Shown here: positions 36,970 to 45,586 of the stretch, in pieces
Layout of the letters: every line of letters begins with the position of its first letter
How positions within the stretch are numbered: the stretch's first letter is position 1
Assembly (NCBI GenBank): GCA_903826865.1
Contig: CAIKGD010000040.1
Location: 1-64,000, forward strand
Direction of reading: 5' to 3'
DNA from: an uncultured Verrucomicrobiota bacterium
Lineage (GTDB): Bacteria > Verrucomicrobiota > Kiritimatiellia > Kiritimatiellales > Tichowtungiaceae
DNA: 64,000 nucleotides
Program-made: the position numbers and the translations under genes
Notes under the pieces: model-generated
Told to the model about the DNA's origin: nothing
Database searches by the model: none
The model's input: only the letters and a program-made list of their open reading frames with translations

Positions 36970-39900
36970 ATGAGCACAACCGACATCACCGAAAAAGGCC
37001 TCGAAACCCTCATCATGCGCCATCTGACCGGCGGGAACGGGTTTGATGTTCCGGCGGGACGTGTGGACGAGACTCCCGAAAACATCGCCGCGCAAAAAGC
37101 AGGCGGTGCCGGGTATTTTGCAGGTAGCCCGAAGGACTACGACCGCGCCTATGCACTGGATACAGCCCAGCTTTTCGCCTTCCTGTTCGCCACGCAGCCG
37201 GAGGCAGTTAAAAAATTACAGCTTGCGGGTCAGGACAACATCAACCGCCGCCAGTTCCTCGCCCGTATTTCGTCGGAGGTCGGTAAGCGCGGCGTGATCG
37301 ATGTTTTACGCAAGGGCATTGATCACCATCCGGCAGGCCACTTTGACTTTTTCTACGGGACGCCATCGGAAGGCAACACCAAAGCCGCCGCGCTCAACGC
37401 TAAAAACCGTTTTTCGATCACACGTCAGCTCGCCTACAGCAATGATGAGACGCGCCGAGCCCTCGACCTCGGCCTTTTCATTAACGGCCTGCCCGTCGCC
37501 ACCTTCGAACTGAAAAACAGCCTCACCAAGCAGACGGTGGAAGATGCCGTCGAGCAGTACCGCCGTGACCGCGATCCGCGCGAACTGCTCTTCGGGTTCG
37601 GTCGGTGTGTGGTGCATTTTGCAGTGGACGACAGCGAGGTGCGTATGTGTACCGAGTTGAAAGGTAAAGCCTCGTGGTTCCTGCCGTTCAACAAGGGCTG
37701 CAACGACGGTGCGGGCAATCCGCCGAACCCGAACGGGCTTAAAACCGACTACCTCTGGAAAGAGGTTCTCACTCCGGCAGGGCTGACCAACATTCTTGAA
37801 AACTACACCCAGATCGTTGAAGAAAAGAATTCCAAGACCGGCAAGAAAAAGTACAAACAGGTGTTTCCACGCTACCACCAGCTCGGCGTGGTTCGTCAGG
37901 CGCTGGCTGATGTGCGGGTCAATGGCTCCGGCAAGCGTTACTTGATTCAGCATTCGGCGGGCAGCGGCAAGTCGAACTCCATAGCATGGCTGGCACACCA
38001 GCTGATCGGGCTCAAACGAAGCGGCAAAGAAATCTTCGATTCCGTTATTGTGGTCACGGATCGGCGTTTGCTTGACGACCAGATTCAAAAGACCATTAAG
38101 CAGTTCATGCAGGTGGGCTCGACAGTGGGCCATGCCGAAAACTCCGGCGACCTGCGTACGTTCATCGAAGAAGGCAAAAAGATCATCATCTCTACCGTGC
38201 AGAAGTTCCCTTTCATTCTCGATGAAATCTCCACCGAAAGTGGCAGGGCGTTCGCGATTATCATCGACGAAGCGCACTCCAGTCAGGGCGGCAAGACATC
38301 GGCGGCGATGAGCAAAGCGCTAGGCGATGAGTCGGAGGATGCCGATCCGGAAGACGCTATCAATACCGCCCTTGAACAGCGCATGGCGGCGCGCAAGATG
38401 CTCACCAACGCCAGCTACTTTGCTTTCACCGCTACGCCGAAGAGCAAGACGTTGGAACTGTTCGGCGAGCCGTTACCGCCGGATGCCGAGGGCAAAGTTA
38501 AACACAAGCCGTTCCATAGCTATACGATGAAACAGGCTGTGGAAGAGCGTTTCATTCTGGATGTGCTCAAGTGCTACACGCCGGTCGAGAGTTACTACAA
38601 ACTGGTGAAAAAGACGGAGGACGATCCGGAGTTCGATACCAAGAAGGCGCAGAAGAAACTGCGCAAGTATGTCGAAAGCCATGACCACGCGATTCAGCTC
38701 AAGGCGGAAATCATGGTGGATCACTTCCACGAGCAGGTGCTGGCTGCCGGTAAGATCGGCGGACAGGCGCGGGCGATGGTGGTGTGCAATGGCATCGAGC
38801 GGGCCATCCAGTATTTCCACGCTTTCAAAACCTATCTGGCAGAGCGCAAGAGCCCGTATCAGGCCATCGTCGCTTTCTCAGGCGAACCCGACTATTGCGG
38901 GGTCAAGGTCAGCGAATCATCGCTTAATGGGTTTCCCGGCAGTGGCATCGCGGAAAAATTTCAGAACGATCCGTACCGTTTCCTGATCTGTGCAGATAAA
39001 TTCCAAACCGGCTATGATGAACCGCTGTTGCACACGATGTATGTGGATAAGCCACTTTCAGGTATCAAAGCGGTGCAGACGCTTTCCCGGCTCAACCGCG
39101 CCCATCCGCAGAAGCACGATTGCTTCGTTCTCGATTTCCAAAATAATGCGGAGACGATCACCTTTGCTTTTCAGGATTACTATCGCACCACGCTGCTCGC
39201 CGAGGAAACCGATCCCAATAAGCTCCATGATTTGAAAGGTGCTCTCGATAATGCGCAGGTCTATTCACCGGAGCAGGTGCAGAAGATCGTGGAGCTGTTT
39301 CTCAGCGGCGCCGACCGTGATCAACTCGACCCGATTTTGGATACTTGTGTGGCGGTTTATAAAGAGCGGCTCGATGAAGACGGACAGGTAGAATTTAAAG
39401 GGAAAGCCAAGATATTCTGCCGCACCTATGATTTTCTCGCTTCAATCATGCCCTATACGAATCGCGACTGGGAAAAGCTCTCCATTTTTCTAAATCTGCT
39501 GACGCCCAAATTGCCCGCGCCGAAAGAAGAGGATCTTTCCAAAGGCATTCTTGAGGCCATTGACATGGACAGCTATCGCGTCGAGAAGAAGGCCGTAATG
39601 AAAATCGCGCTGGCGGATGAAGATGCACAAATCGAACCCATTCCGACGGATGCCGGTCGGCGGAAGTCCGAGCCCGAGCTCGACCGGCTCAGCAATATTC
39701 TCAAAACCTTCAACGAACATTTCGGAACGCTGTTCACCGATGCCGACCGCGTTGCGAAGCGCATCCGCGATGACATCGCCCCGCAGGTTGCCGCCGACGT
39801 GACGTACCAGAACGCCAAAGAAAATACACCGCACACGGCGCGTATGGCCCACGATCAGGCTCTTAGCAAAGTCATGCAACTCCTGCTCAAAGAAGACACT

Positions 39901-39990
39901 CAGGTATATAAACAGTTTGTCGAAAACGAATCGTTCCGCCGTTTTGTCAGCGACATGGTCTACGAACTGACTACCGGTGCGGCGGCATAA
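36970..39990 (+). CDS. hsdR: Type I restriction endonuclease subunit R (HsdR)
   Basis: Nuclease motif LPVATFELKNSLTKQT; SF2 helicase motifs (QHSAGSGKSNSIAWLA, IIDEAHSSQGG, FTATPK). Confidence 0.95.
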   Translation: MSTTDITEKGLETLIMRHLTGGNGFDVPAGRVDETPENIAAQKAGGAGYFAGSPKDYDRAYALDTAQLFAFLFATQPEAVKKLQLAGQDNINRRQFLARISSEVGKRGVIDVLRKGIDHHPAGHFDFFYGTPSEGNTKAAALNAKNRFSITRQLAYSNDETRRALDLGLFINGLPVATFELKNSLTKQTVEDAVEQYRRDRDPRELLFGFGRCVVHFAVDDSEVRMCTELKGKASWFLPFNKGCNDGAGNPPNPNGLKTDYLWKEVLTPAGLTNILENYTQIVEEKNSKTGKKKYKQVFPRYHQLGVVRQALADVRVNGSGKRYLIQHSAGSGKSNSIAWLAHQLIGLKRSGKEIFDSVIVVTDRRLLDDQIQKTIKQFMQVGSTVGHAENSGDLRTFIEEGKKIIISTVQKFPFILDEISTESGRAFAIIIDEAHSSQGGKTSAAMSKALGDESEDADPEDAINTALEQRMAARKMLTNASYFAFTATPKSKTLELFGEPLPPDAEGKVKHKPFHSYTMKQAVEERFILDVLKCYTPVESYYKLVKKTEDDPEFDTKKAQKKLRKYVESHDHAIQLKAEIMVDHFHEQVLAAGKIGGQARAMVVCNGIERAIQYFHAFKTYLAERKSPYQAIVAFSGEPDYCGVKVSESSLNGFPGSGIAEKFQNDPYRFLICADKFQTGYDEPLLHTMYVDKPLSGIKAVQTLSRLNRAHPQKHDCFVLDFQNNAETITFAFQDYYRTTLLAEETDPNKLHDLKGALDNAQVYSPEQVQKIVELFLSGADRDQLDPILDTCVAVYKERLDEDGQVEFKGKAKIFCRTYDFLASIMPYTNRDWEKLSIFLNLLTPKLPAPKEEDLSKGILEAIDMDSYRVEKKAVMKIALADEDAQIEPIPTDAGRRKSEPELDRLSNILKTFNEHFGTLFTDADRVAKRIRDDIAPQVAADVTYQNAKENTPHTARMAHDQALSKVMQLLLKEDTQVYKQFVENESFRRFVSDMVYELTTGAAA

Positions 39991-40019
39991 TCAGGAGGTG
40001 TCATCGTGGAAGGAAAGCG

Positions 40020-41165
40020 ATGAATAAAAAATTCCACAAGGAAGTATTCGACCAGCCGACTCAGTTGAAACTCGATATTTTCCGAAAATATATCCGGGAA
40101 TGGCTGCCGGTTTTCCTGTCGAAAAAATACGCGAACGGTTCCGCCGTGTTTAAGCAGATCAATCTGTACGATTACTTCGCCGGCCCAGGAACCGACGCAA
40201 AAGGCACCTTCGGATCGCCTTTGATTATTCAGGAAGAGGTTAAGGCATTCTGTGCCGCAAAGAGTGCTCTTAAGGCGGATGTGCCGGTCAAAATGTTATT
40301 TAACGACATCGAAGAAGAATTTATTGAAGAACTGAAACAGAATGTTGCGAGCCATCGCTGCCAGAAAAACTGCTGTTCATTTGAGTTCAGTGCAAAACCG
40401 TTTCAAGAACTGCTTTCTGACCATTTGCCGGAGATGCGGCAGAAAGGTCATGCCAACCTCATCCTTCTTGATCAGTTTGGTGTCAAGGAAGTCAGCCCGG
40501 AGATCATTCGCAGTCTGTTGGATTGCGGTACGACGGACATCATGTTTTTCATATCTTCTTCGTACATCAATCGGTTTGTCGCTACGGTGGAGTTCCAAAA
40601 CCGATTTTCAATCGATCCGGCGCAGCTCAAAGATATCGAGTACAATGCGATCCATCGGTTCATTTGCGAATATTTTCGCAGCAGTCTGGGCGGAACCGAT
40701 GCGCTGGTTGCCCCGTTTTCAATAAAAAAGGGGCGCAACATCTACGGAGTGATTTTTGCCAGCAGGGATATGCTTGGCATGGAGAAATTTTTGAAGGTGT
40801 GCTGGACTCTGGATGCCATCGCAGGGTCGGCCAACTACAACATAGATAATGAAATATGCTACAAGGGGGATTCCCTTTTTGCCGAGTTTAATAAACCGAC
40901 CCGAGTATCGGTTTTTGAGCAGGACATTCTGAATTTTATTCAGACCGCCCGCCCGGACAACACTGCACTTTATCGCTTCTGCCTTGGAAATGGATTCCAT
41001 TCCTCAAAGGCAAATGACATTCTTGGGGAGTTACAGGATAAGGGACGCATCGAAGTCAGAGACGCCGGTTCTGGCGGACTTGCTCGGAAGAAGAGTTTTT
41101 ATCTAAAGGAACCCCAAAGACTGGTGGTTTACGAGGCAAAGCAATGGCAGCAGGATCTTCTATAG
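40020..41165 (+). CDS. tcmP: Three-Cys-motif partner protein TcmP
   Basis: [24 protein letters not shown]...[21 protein letters not shown] pattern; adjacent three-Cys protein. Confidence 0.85.
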   Translation: MNKKFHKEVFDQPTQLKLDIFRKYIREWLPVFLSKKYANGSAVFKQINLYDYFAGPGTDAKGTFGSPLIIQEEVKAFCAAKSALKADVPVKMLFNDIEEEFIEELKQNVASHRCQKNCCSFEFSAKPFQELLSDHLPEMRQKGHANLILLDQFGVKEVSPEIIRSLLDCGTTDIMFFISSSYINRFVATVEFQNRFSIDPAQLKDIEYNAIHRFICEYFRSSLGGTDALVAPFSIKKGRNIYGVIFASRDMLGMEKFLKVCWTLDAIAGSANYNIDNEICYKGDSLFAEFNKPTRVSVFEQDILNFIQTARPDNTALYRFCLGNGFHSSKANDILGELQDKGRIEVRDAGSGGLARKKSFYLKEPQRLVVYEAKQWQQDLL

Positions 41166-41860
41166 AGTGGACAGAGTCCACTTGGAATCCGGTGACGGGA
41201 TGCACGAAAATCAGTGCAGGCTGCAAGCACTGCTATGCTGAACGCATGGCAAAGCGTCTTCACGCAATGGGTCAGCCGAATTATCGCAATGGGTTTAAAG
41301 TGACGTGTCATCCGGATGTTCTTGGAATGCCGTTGCGGTGGAAAAAGTCCCAGATGATTTTTGTGAACTCCATGAGCGACCTGTTCCATAACGATGTCCC
41401 GGCGGAGTTCGTTGACGAAATTTTCTTCACCATGAATGCGGCTCGCCTGCATACGTTCCAGATTTTGACCAAGCGGGCCGGGCGTATGGCGCAGTTGGCC
41501 AGCCGCTTTAACTGGACTTCCAATATCTGGATGGGTGTGACGGTGGAAAATGCCGATCACGTTGACCGGATTGATCTTCTGCGCGAAGTCCCCGCCGCAG
41601 TCCGGTTCCTGTCACTGGAACCTTTGCTCGGGCCTCTGCCGAATCTTAACCTCAAAAAAATCGATTGGGTGATTGTCGGCGGCGAATCCGGTCCCGGTGC
41701 ACGCCCGATGGAAAAGGCTTGGGTTACAGACCTTCGCGACCAATGCCTTAAAGCGAATGTGCCGTTTTTTTTCAAGCAATGGGGCGGGGTTCAGAAAAAG
41801 AAGCACGGACGCCTGCTCGGAAAACGCACATGGGATCAAATGCCTGCGGCGACTACATAG
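41144..41860 (+). CDS. Phage Gp37/Gp68 family (DUF5131-like) three-Cys protein
   Basis: [52 protein letters not shown]; 22-nt overlap with tcmP. Confidence 0.92.
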   Translation: MAAGSSIEWTESTWNPVTGCTKISAGCKHCYAERMAKRLHAMGQPNYRNGFKVTCHPDVLGMPLRWKKSQMIFVNSMSDLFHNDVPAEFVDEIFFTMNAARLHTFQILTKRAGRMAQLASRFNWTSNIWMGVTVENADHVDRIDLLREVPAAVRFLSLEPLLGPLPNLNLKKIDWVIVGGESGPGARPMEKAWVTDLRDQCLKANVPFFFKQWGGVQKKKHGRLLGKRTWDQMPAATT

Positions 41861-41926
41861 TATTTTTTCACTTGCGGCCTTGCTTTTAAAATACCCAATA
41901 AAGCCTATGAATTGGCACTCTGGACA

Positions 41927-42148
41927 ATGAAAGGCACTTCGTACAGCCGGGCCGGTAAGGCGATCAATACGGCGGCACGGTTTGCGTTGCGTAACAAGGA
42001 CACCGGACTGCCGGAACTGCATAAAGGCAAATGGACGTTGCAGGTTCGCCGGGAAAAACTGGGCACGAATCTCGTATTCGTTCCCCGTCTGCGCCAGCAC
42101 GGTAAACATGCTGATGAATTTGTCGCATTCATCACAACGCTGCTTTAA
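41927..42148 (+). CDS. Small hypothetical protein
   Basis: 73 aa ORF in element, ATG 41927; no recognised domain. Confidence 0.4.
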   Translation: MKGTSYSRAGKAINTAARFALRNKDTGLPELHKGKWTLQVRREKLGTNLVFVPRLRQHGKHADEFVAFITTLL

Positions 42149-42232
42149 CCGGCGCACAGGAGAGCGGACTCACCACCCGCTTCTCCTGCTTTCTCTCTTT
42201 TCGTCCCCCTGAATCCTGCTCACTGGAGAGTC

Positions 42233-43009
42233 ATGAACACCTTTGCAATTGATTTTGAAACCTACTACGACCGCGACTATTCCCTGAAAAAGATGGACGC
42301 CTATTCCTATGTCCATCATCCAAAATTCGACTGCTACCTCATGTCTGTTTATGGCAATGATTTCAAATGGATTGGCCACCCGAAGGATTTTAATCAGTGG
42401 CATCATTTTGAAAACGCCATCCTCGTTGCTCACAACGCCGCCTTTGACTCTCTCGTTTTTAAACGCCTGCAAGAGAAGAGCATCATTCCTCAAATTGAAA
42501 ATCAAATCTGGCGTTGCACCGCATCACTTGCTGTTTACCTTTCCGCACCCCGTTCCCTCAAAGGTGCCTGTAAACAACTGCTCAACATCGACGTGGATAA
42601 AACCCAGCGCAGCAAAGCGAGCGGTCAATCCGGCGCTGATCTGTTTGGGAACGAAGCGATGTTCACTTACGCGCTTGAAGATGCGCGACTCTGTTTTCTG
42701 CTTTGGGAAAAATTTAATCACCTCTGGCCGGTGGATGAGAAGGAATTGGCGACATTGACCTTTGAGTGGGCACAACAGGGGATCAGTGTCGATTTACAGA
42801 CCTTGGGAAAATCTATCCAGACCTTGGAAACACAGCGCTTTAACGCAGTCCAGAATCTGCCTTGGGTGGATGATCCTGACTCCGATACGCCGTTGTCTCG
42901 TAGCAAACTGGCCGTTGCTTGCCGTGAAGCTGGTATTCCCTGTCCAGTGTCGCTGGCAATGGATGATCCGGACTGCGAAGAGTGGGAAGAAAAGTACGGC
43001 CCTGAATAA
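42233..43009 (+). CDS. Phage DNA polymerase A-type 3'-5' exonuclease domain without polymerase domain
   Basis: FAIDFETYYDRDYSLKKM...LVAHNAAFDSLVF...YALEDARLCFLLWEKF exonuclease motifs; ends at ACREAGIPCPVSLAMDDPDCEEWEEKYGPE* where phage polymerases continue. Confidence 0.7.
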   Translation: MNTFAIDFETYYDRDYSLKKMDAYSYVHHPKFDCYLMSVYGNDFKWIGHPKDFNQWHHFENAILVAHNAAFDSLVFKRLQEKSIIPQIENQIWRCTASLAVYLSAPRSLKGACKQLLNIDVDKTQRSKASGQSGADLFGNEAMFTYALEDARLCFLLWEKFNHLWPVDEKELATLTFEWAQQGISVDLQTLGKSIQTLETQRFNAVQNLPWVDDPDSDTPLSRSKLAVACREAGIPCPVSLAMDDPDCEEWEEKYGPE

Positions 43010-43071
43010 CCCTCGCCCGCCGTCCGTGCCTTCCCTGTGGGTGCGGACGGTTTTCTTTCTCCGTCTCGATT

Positions 43072-43099
43072 CAATCATCAATCGGAAATCGGAAATTCC
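43072..43099. repeat. Degenerate heptanucleotide array (site B): CAATCAT CAATCGG AAATCGG AAATTCC
   Basis: Four units in 7-nt phase directly upstream of the ORF starting at 43102. Confidence 0.6.
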
Positions 43100-43101
43100 C
43101 C

Positions 43102-43512
43102 ATGTGGCCCATCCTCACAGTTGCTTACCTCGAATCGGTCATGAGCCCTGCGCTCTACGCCTCCTACCTGCAATGGCGCACAGACAACCCCGGCAAATCC
43201 GGGCGGCTGTATGCGCTCATCCTGCAAATCGCGACCGAATTCCGGAGCGCCCTGCGGGCCAATGGAACACCGGTGCCTGTCGGCGACGAAACTGCGGTTC
43301 CGTCCGCCTGCCTGCGCCATGCGCAGACCATCATTCTCTACGAGCTCAAACGGGAAATCGGTCTTCCTTTTACAGAAGGGGAAAACAATATGGTGCTGCG
43401 CTCCGACATGTTCTTGCGCAACGTCTGGACTGGAAACATCCCGCTCAGCCGTGACACCGGCGGACTTTCCCCCAGCTACGTTGCACAGGCAGCCGCCATC
43501 GAAAACCCCTGA
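43102..43512 (+). CDS. Hypothetical protein of the mobile element
   Basis: 136 aa ORF in a co-directional run. Confidence 0.55.
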   Translation: MWPILTVAYLESVMSPALYASYLQWRTDNPGKSGRLYALILQIATEFRSALRANGTPVPVGDETAVPSACLRHAQTIILYELKREIGLPFTEGENNMVLRSDMFLRNVWTGNIPLSRDTGGLSPSYVAQAAAIENP

Positions 43513-43527
43513 CCGAAAGGACTCACC

Positions 43528-43914
43528 ATGAAAACTTATCGCCATTCATCGTTCATAGTTCATCTTTCATCATTCGTGCTGGTGCTCGCACTTTGCGCAA
43601 GCAGCAGCGCGGCAGGTATCGCCACCACCCATTCCCTTGCCACCGGCACCGTGACCATCACCAACACTGAGAAACGCTCTTCATGGGTGCCCGTTGCTTT
43701 ACTCTTCCGTTTTTCGGCCCCGGCATCCGGCGCGATCACCGTCGAACGCCGCACCGGCTCAACATCCTTTCTTCTGACGAGTTGCGCACTTTCCAACAAT
43801 CAGCACGCAGTTTGGATTCCGGAAGCCGACATTCCCTTTAACGAAAACGACGCTTTGAACATCACCAGCACCATCACCAACGGCACCGTTGAAATCATCC
43901 GAAAGGGCGAATAA
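43528..43914 (+). CDS. Hypothetical secreted protein
   Basis: N-terminal hydrophobic signal-peptide-like segment FVLVLALCASSSAAG. Confidence 0.55.
   Translation: MKTYRHSSFIVHLSSFVLVLALCASSSAAGIATTHSLATGTVTITNTEKRSSWVPVALLFRFSAPASGAITVERRTGSTSFLLTSCALSNNQHAVWIPEADIPFNENDALNITSTITNGTVEIIRKGE
43545..43572. repeat. Heptanucleotide array (site C): TTCATCG TTCATAG TTCATCT TTCATCA
   Basis: Four consecutive TTCATNN units inside the 5' end of ORF 43528..43914. Confidence 0.75.
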
Positions 43915-44847
43915 ATGAAAAATCTCTTCTCAGTTGTCATCTGTCTTTTGGTCTCTGTCCTCTGGCAGAGCGCCAGCGCCCAGCAGTGGATCATCGACGG
44001 CCAGCGTATCCAAGCATTGGAAATCCACGTCTCCGACCCGCAGGCCGTTTACACCGACGGCTCCCGTCAGATGACCGTCCCTTTGCCGTTCGCTTCATCC
44101 GTGACCGCGACATCCGGAATGCTACGCGCATCCATTCCTTGGGCTTATGATCATGAGGTGCATGACTTCTTCAGGATTAGCGAACCGGATCAAGCGGTCG
44201 TTCTATCCAGCAGCGGTGAAATCGATTTAAAAATCGGCAAACTGCTTGTCCGCGAATCCGGGTTCTATCAGACCGACGAAGGCACCACGATCAATATGGA
44301 AGAGCACATGCTTTACGGCGGTTGGCTTATAGATCAGGTTCTGCCGTATCCCGAGGCAATCATCAGCCGCGGGTTCGCCGACGGCAAATACATGATTGCA
44401 GGCGCACCTTCAACGCAATCGCTCACGTTCGCCCAAAGCCTCACTGCAACCAATGGAGCACTTCAAATCTATGCCAAGGATAGTGAAGAGCATCATGGCT
44501 ATTTTAAATCGCTGAGTTTTCAGGACGGGCTGCAATTTTCAACAACGCACAGCGATGCTTTGTTTTTCGGTCAGAACATGAGTGATGGTCTTTTAATCTC
44601 CCCCGACACCATCATGCAAAGTGGATACAATACGACCATTGATTTTGAAACCGGCAATCTGACCGGGGCGGCAGGGGTAAAGTGGCATGTTACTGAAAAT
44701 CCCACAGAGGCCTTGGGCATCGTAAATAAAGGGTATGCCGACGGGCGCTATTTATTGCGCACAACCGGCATCACCACGAACCGGGTCATTCAGGCCGGCA
44801 ACACCCTTGTCATTTCCAACGGCCTCATCACCGCCATTCTCCCTTGA
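43915..44847 (+). CDS. Hypothetical secreted/structural protein of the mobile element
   Basis: 310 aa with N-terminal signal peptide (LFSVVICLLVSVLWQSASAQ). Confidence 0.55.
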   Translation: MKNLFSVVICLLVSVLWQSASAQQWIIDGQRIQALEIHVSDPQAVYTDGSRQMTVPLPFASSVTATSGMLRASIPWAYDHEVHDFFRISEPDQAVVLSSSGEIDLKIGKLLVRESGFYQTDEGTTINMEEHMLYGGWLIDQVLPYPEAIISRGFADGKYMIAGAPSTQSLTFAQSLTATNGALQIYAKDSEEHHGYFKSLSFQDGLQFSTTHSDALFFGQNMSDGLLISPDTIMQSGYNTTIDFETGNLTGAAGVKWHVTENPTEALGIVNKGYADGRYLLRTTGITTNRVIQAGNTLVISNGLITAILP

Positions 44848-44857
44848 GGGCAGGGCT

Positions 44858-45115
44858 ATGAAATCTCCCCCTGACAACCGACACCTGACACCCGACACCT
44901 GCGGCAGCTCGCTGCCGGACGGTTGCCAGCAGCGCTTCGACCGCATTGATGAAAAGCTCGAAGCCATCCACGCTCAGGCCAGTAAAACCAATGGCCGTGT
45001 CACCAAGCTCGAAAAATGGAGCCTTGTTCTTTTGACGGCACTTGTCGTTTTTCTATCCACCAACCCGCAAGGCTTGCTCACGGTGCTGAAAACCATTGCC
45101 TCATTTGTGCGCTGA
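44858..45115 (+). CDS. Small single-TM protein (holin/XhlA-like arrangement)
   Basis: QQRFDRIDEKLEAIHAQASKTNGRVTKLEKWSLVLLTALVVFL: amphipathic helix then TM. Confidence 0.5.
   Translation: MKSPPDNRHLTPDTCGSSLPDGCQQRFDRIDEKLEAIHAQASKTNGRVTKLEKWSLVLLTALVVFLSTNPQGLLTVLKTIASFVR
44871..44898. repeat. Heptanucleotide array (site D): CTGACAA CCGACAC CTGACAC CCGACAC
   Basis: Four units in 7-nt phase inside the start of ORF 44858..45115 (encodes DNRHLTPDT). Confidence 0.75.
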
Positions 45116-45196
45116 CCTTGAGTTTCCCCGGCGCACTGGAGCGTCAGTGCAACAAGCCGCGGTTGATTCAGCCTCTTAGTATAAGGAGGAATCATC

Positions 45197-45523
45197 ATGC
45201 TACATACAATGCTCATCAAACTGGGGCTGTCTCTGTTTAAGTTACTGCCCTTGGAACAAATCGTTGCCAAAGTGCTCACCGCCGCTATCCAGCGCATCAT
45301 GCTGTCCAAAAAGACGGCCGCGCAGATCGCGCAAGTCCGCAAAACCGTTATTCACTTAACGGAGCTTGTGGAACTCATCGATCCGATGCTGGCCGACAAA
45401 GCCGTCACCGGTGACGAAGCCAAACAAATGTTTGACGCGGTCAACCAGACCCGGCTAGAGATTTTGAATCTCTGGGCCGACGGCGAATCCGCCAAGCAGC
45501 TCGAAGCCCAGCTGCCGAAGTAG
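45197..45523 (+). CDS. Hypothetical protein of the mobile element
   Basis: 108 aa ORF with upstream AAGGAGG-like RBS (ataaggaggaatc). Confidence 0.6.
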   Translation: MLHTMLIKLGLSLFKLLPLEQIVAKVLTAAIQRIMLSKKTAAQIAQVRKTVIHLTELVELIDPMLADKAVTGDEAKQMFDAVNQTRLEILNLWADGESAKQLEAQLPK

Positions 45524-45586
45524 AGCGCGCCTCTCCGGAGTCGCCGCAGGATGGTCGGGGATTTCCCGCCCATCCTTTTTCTTAAA

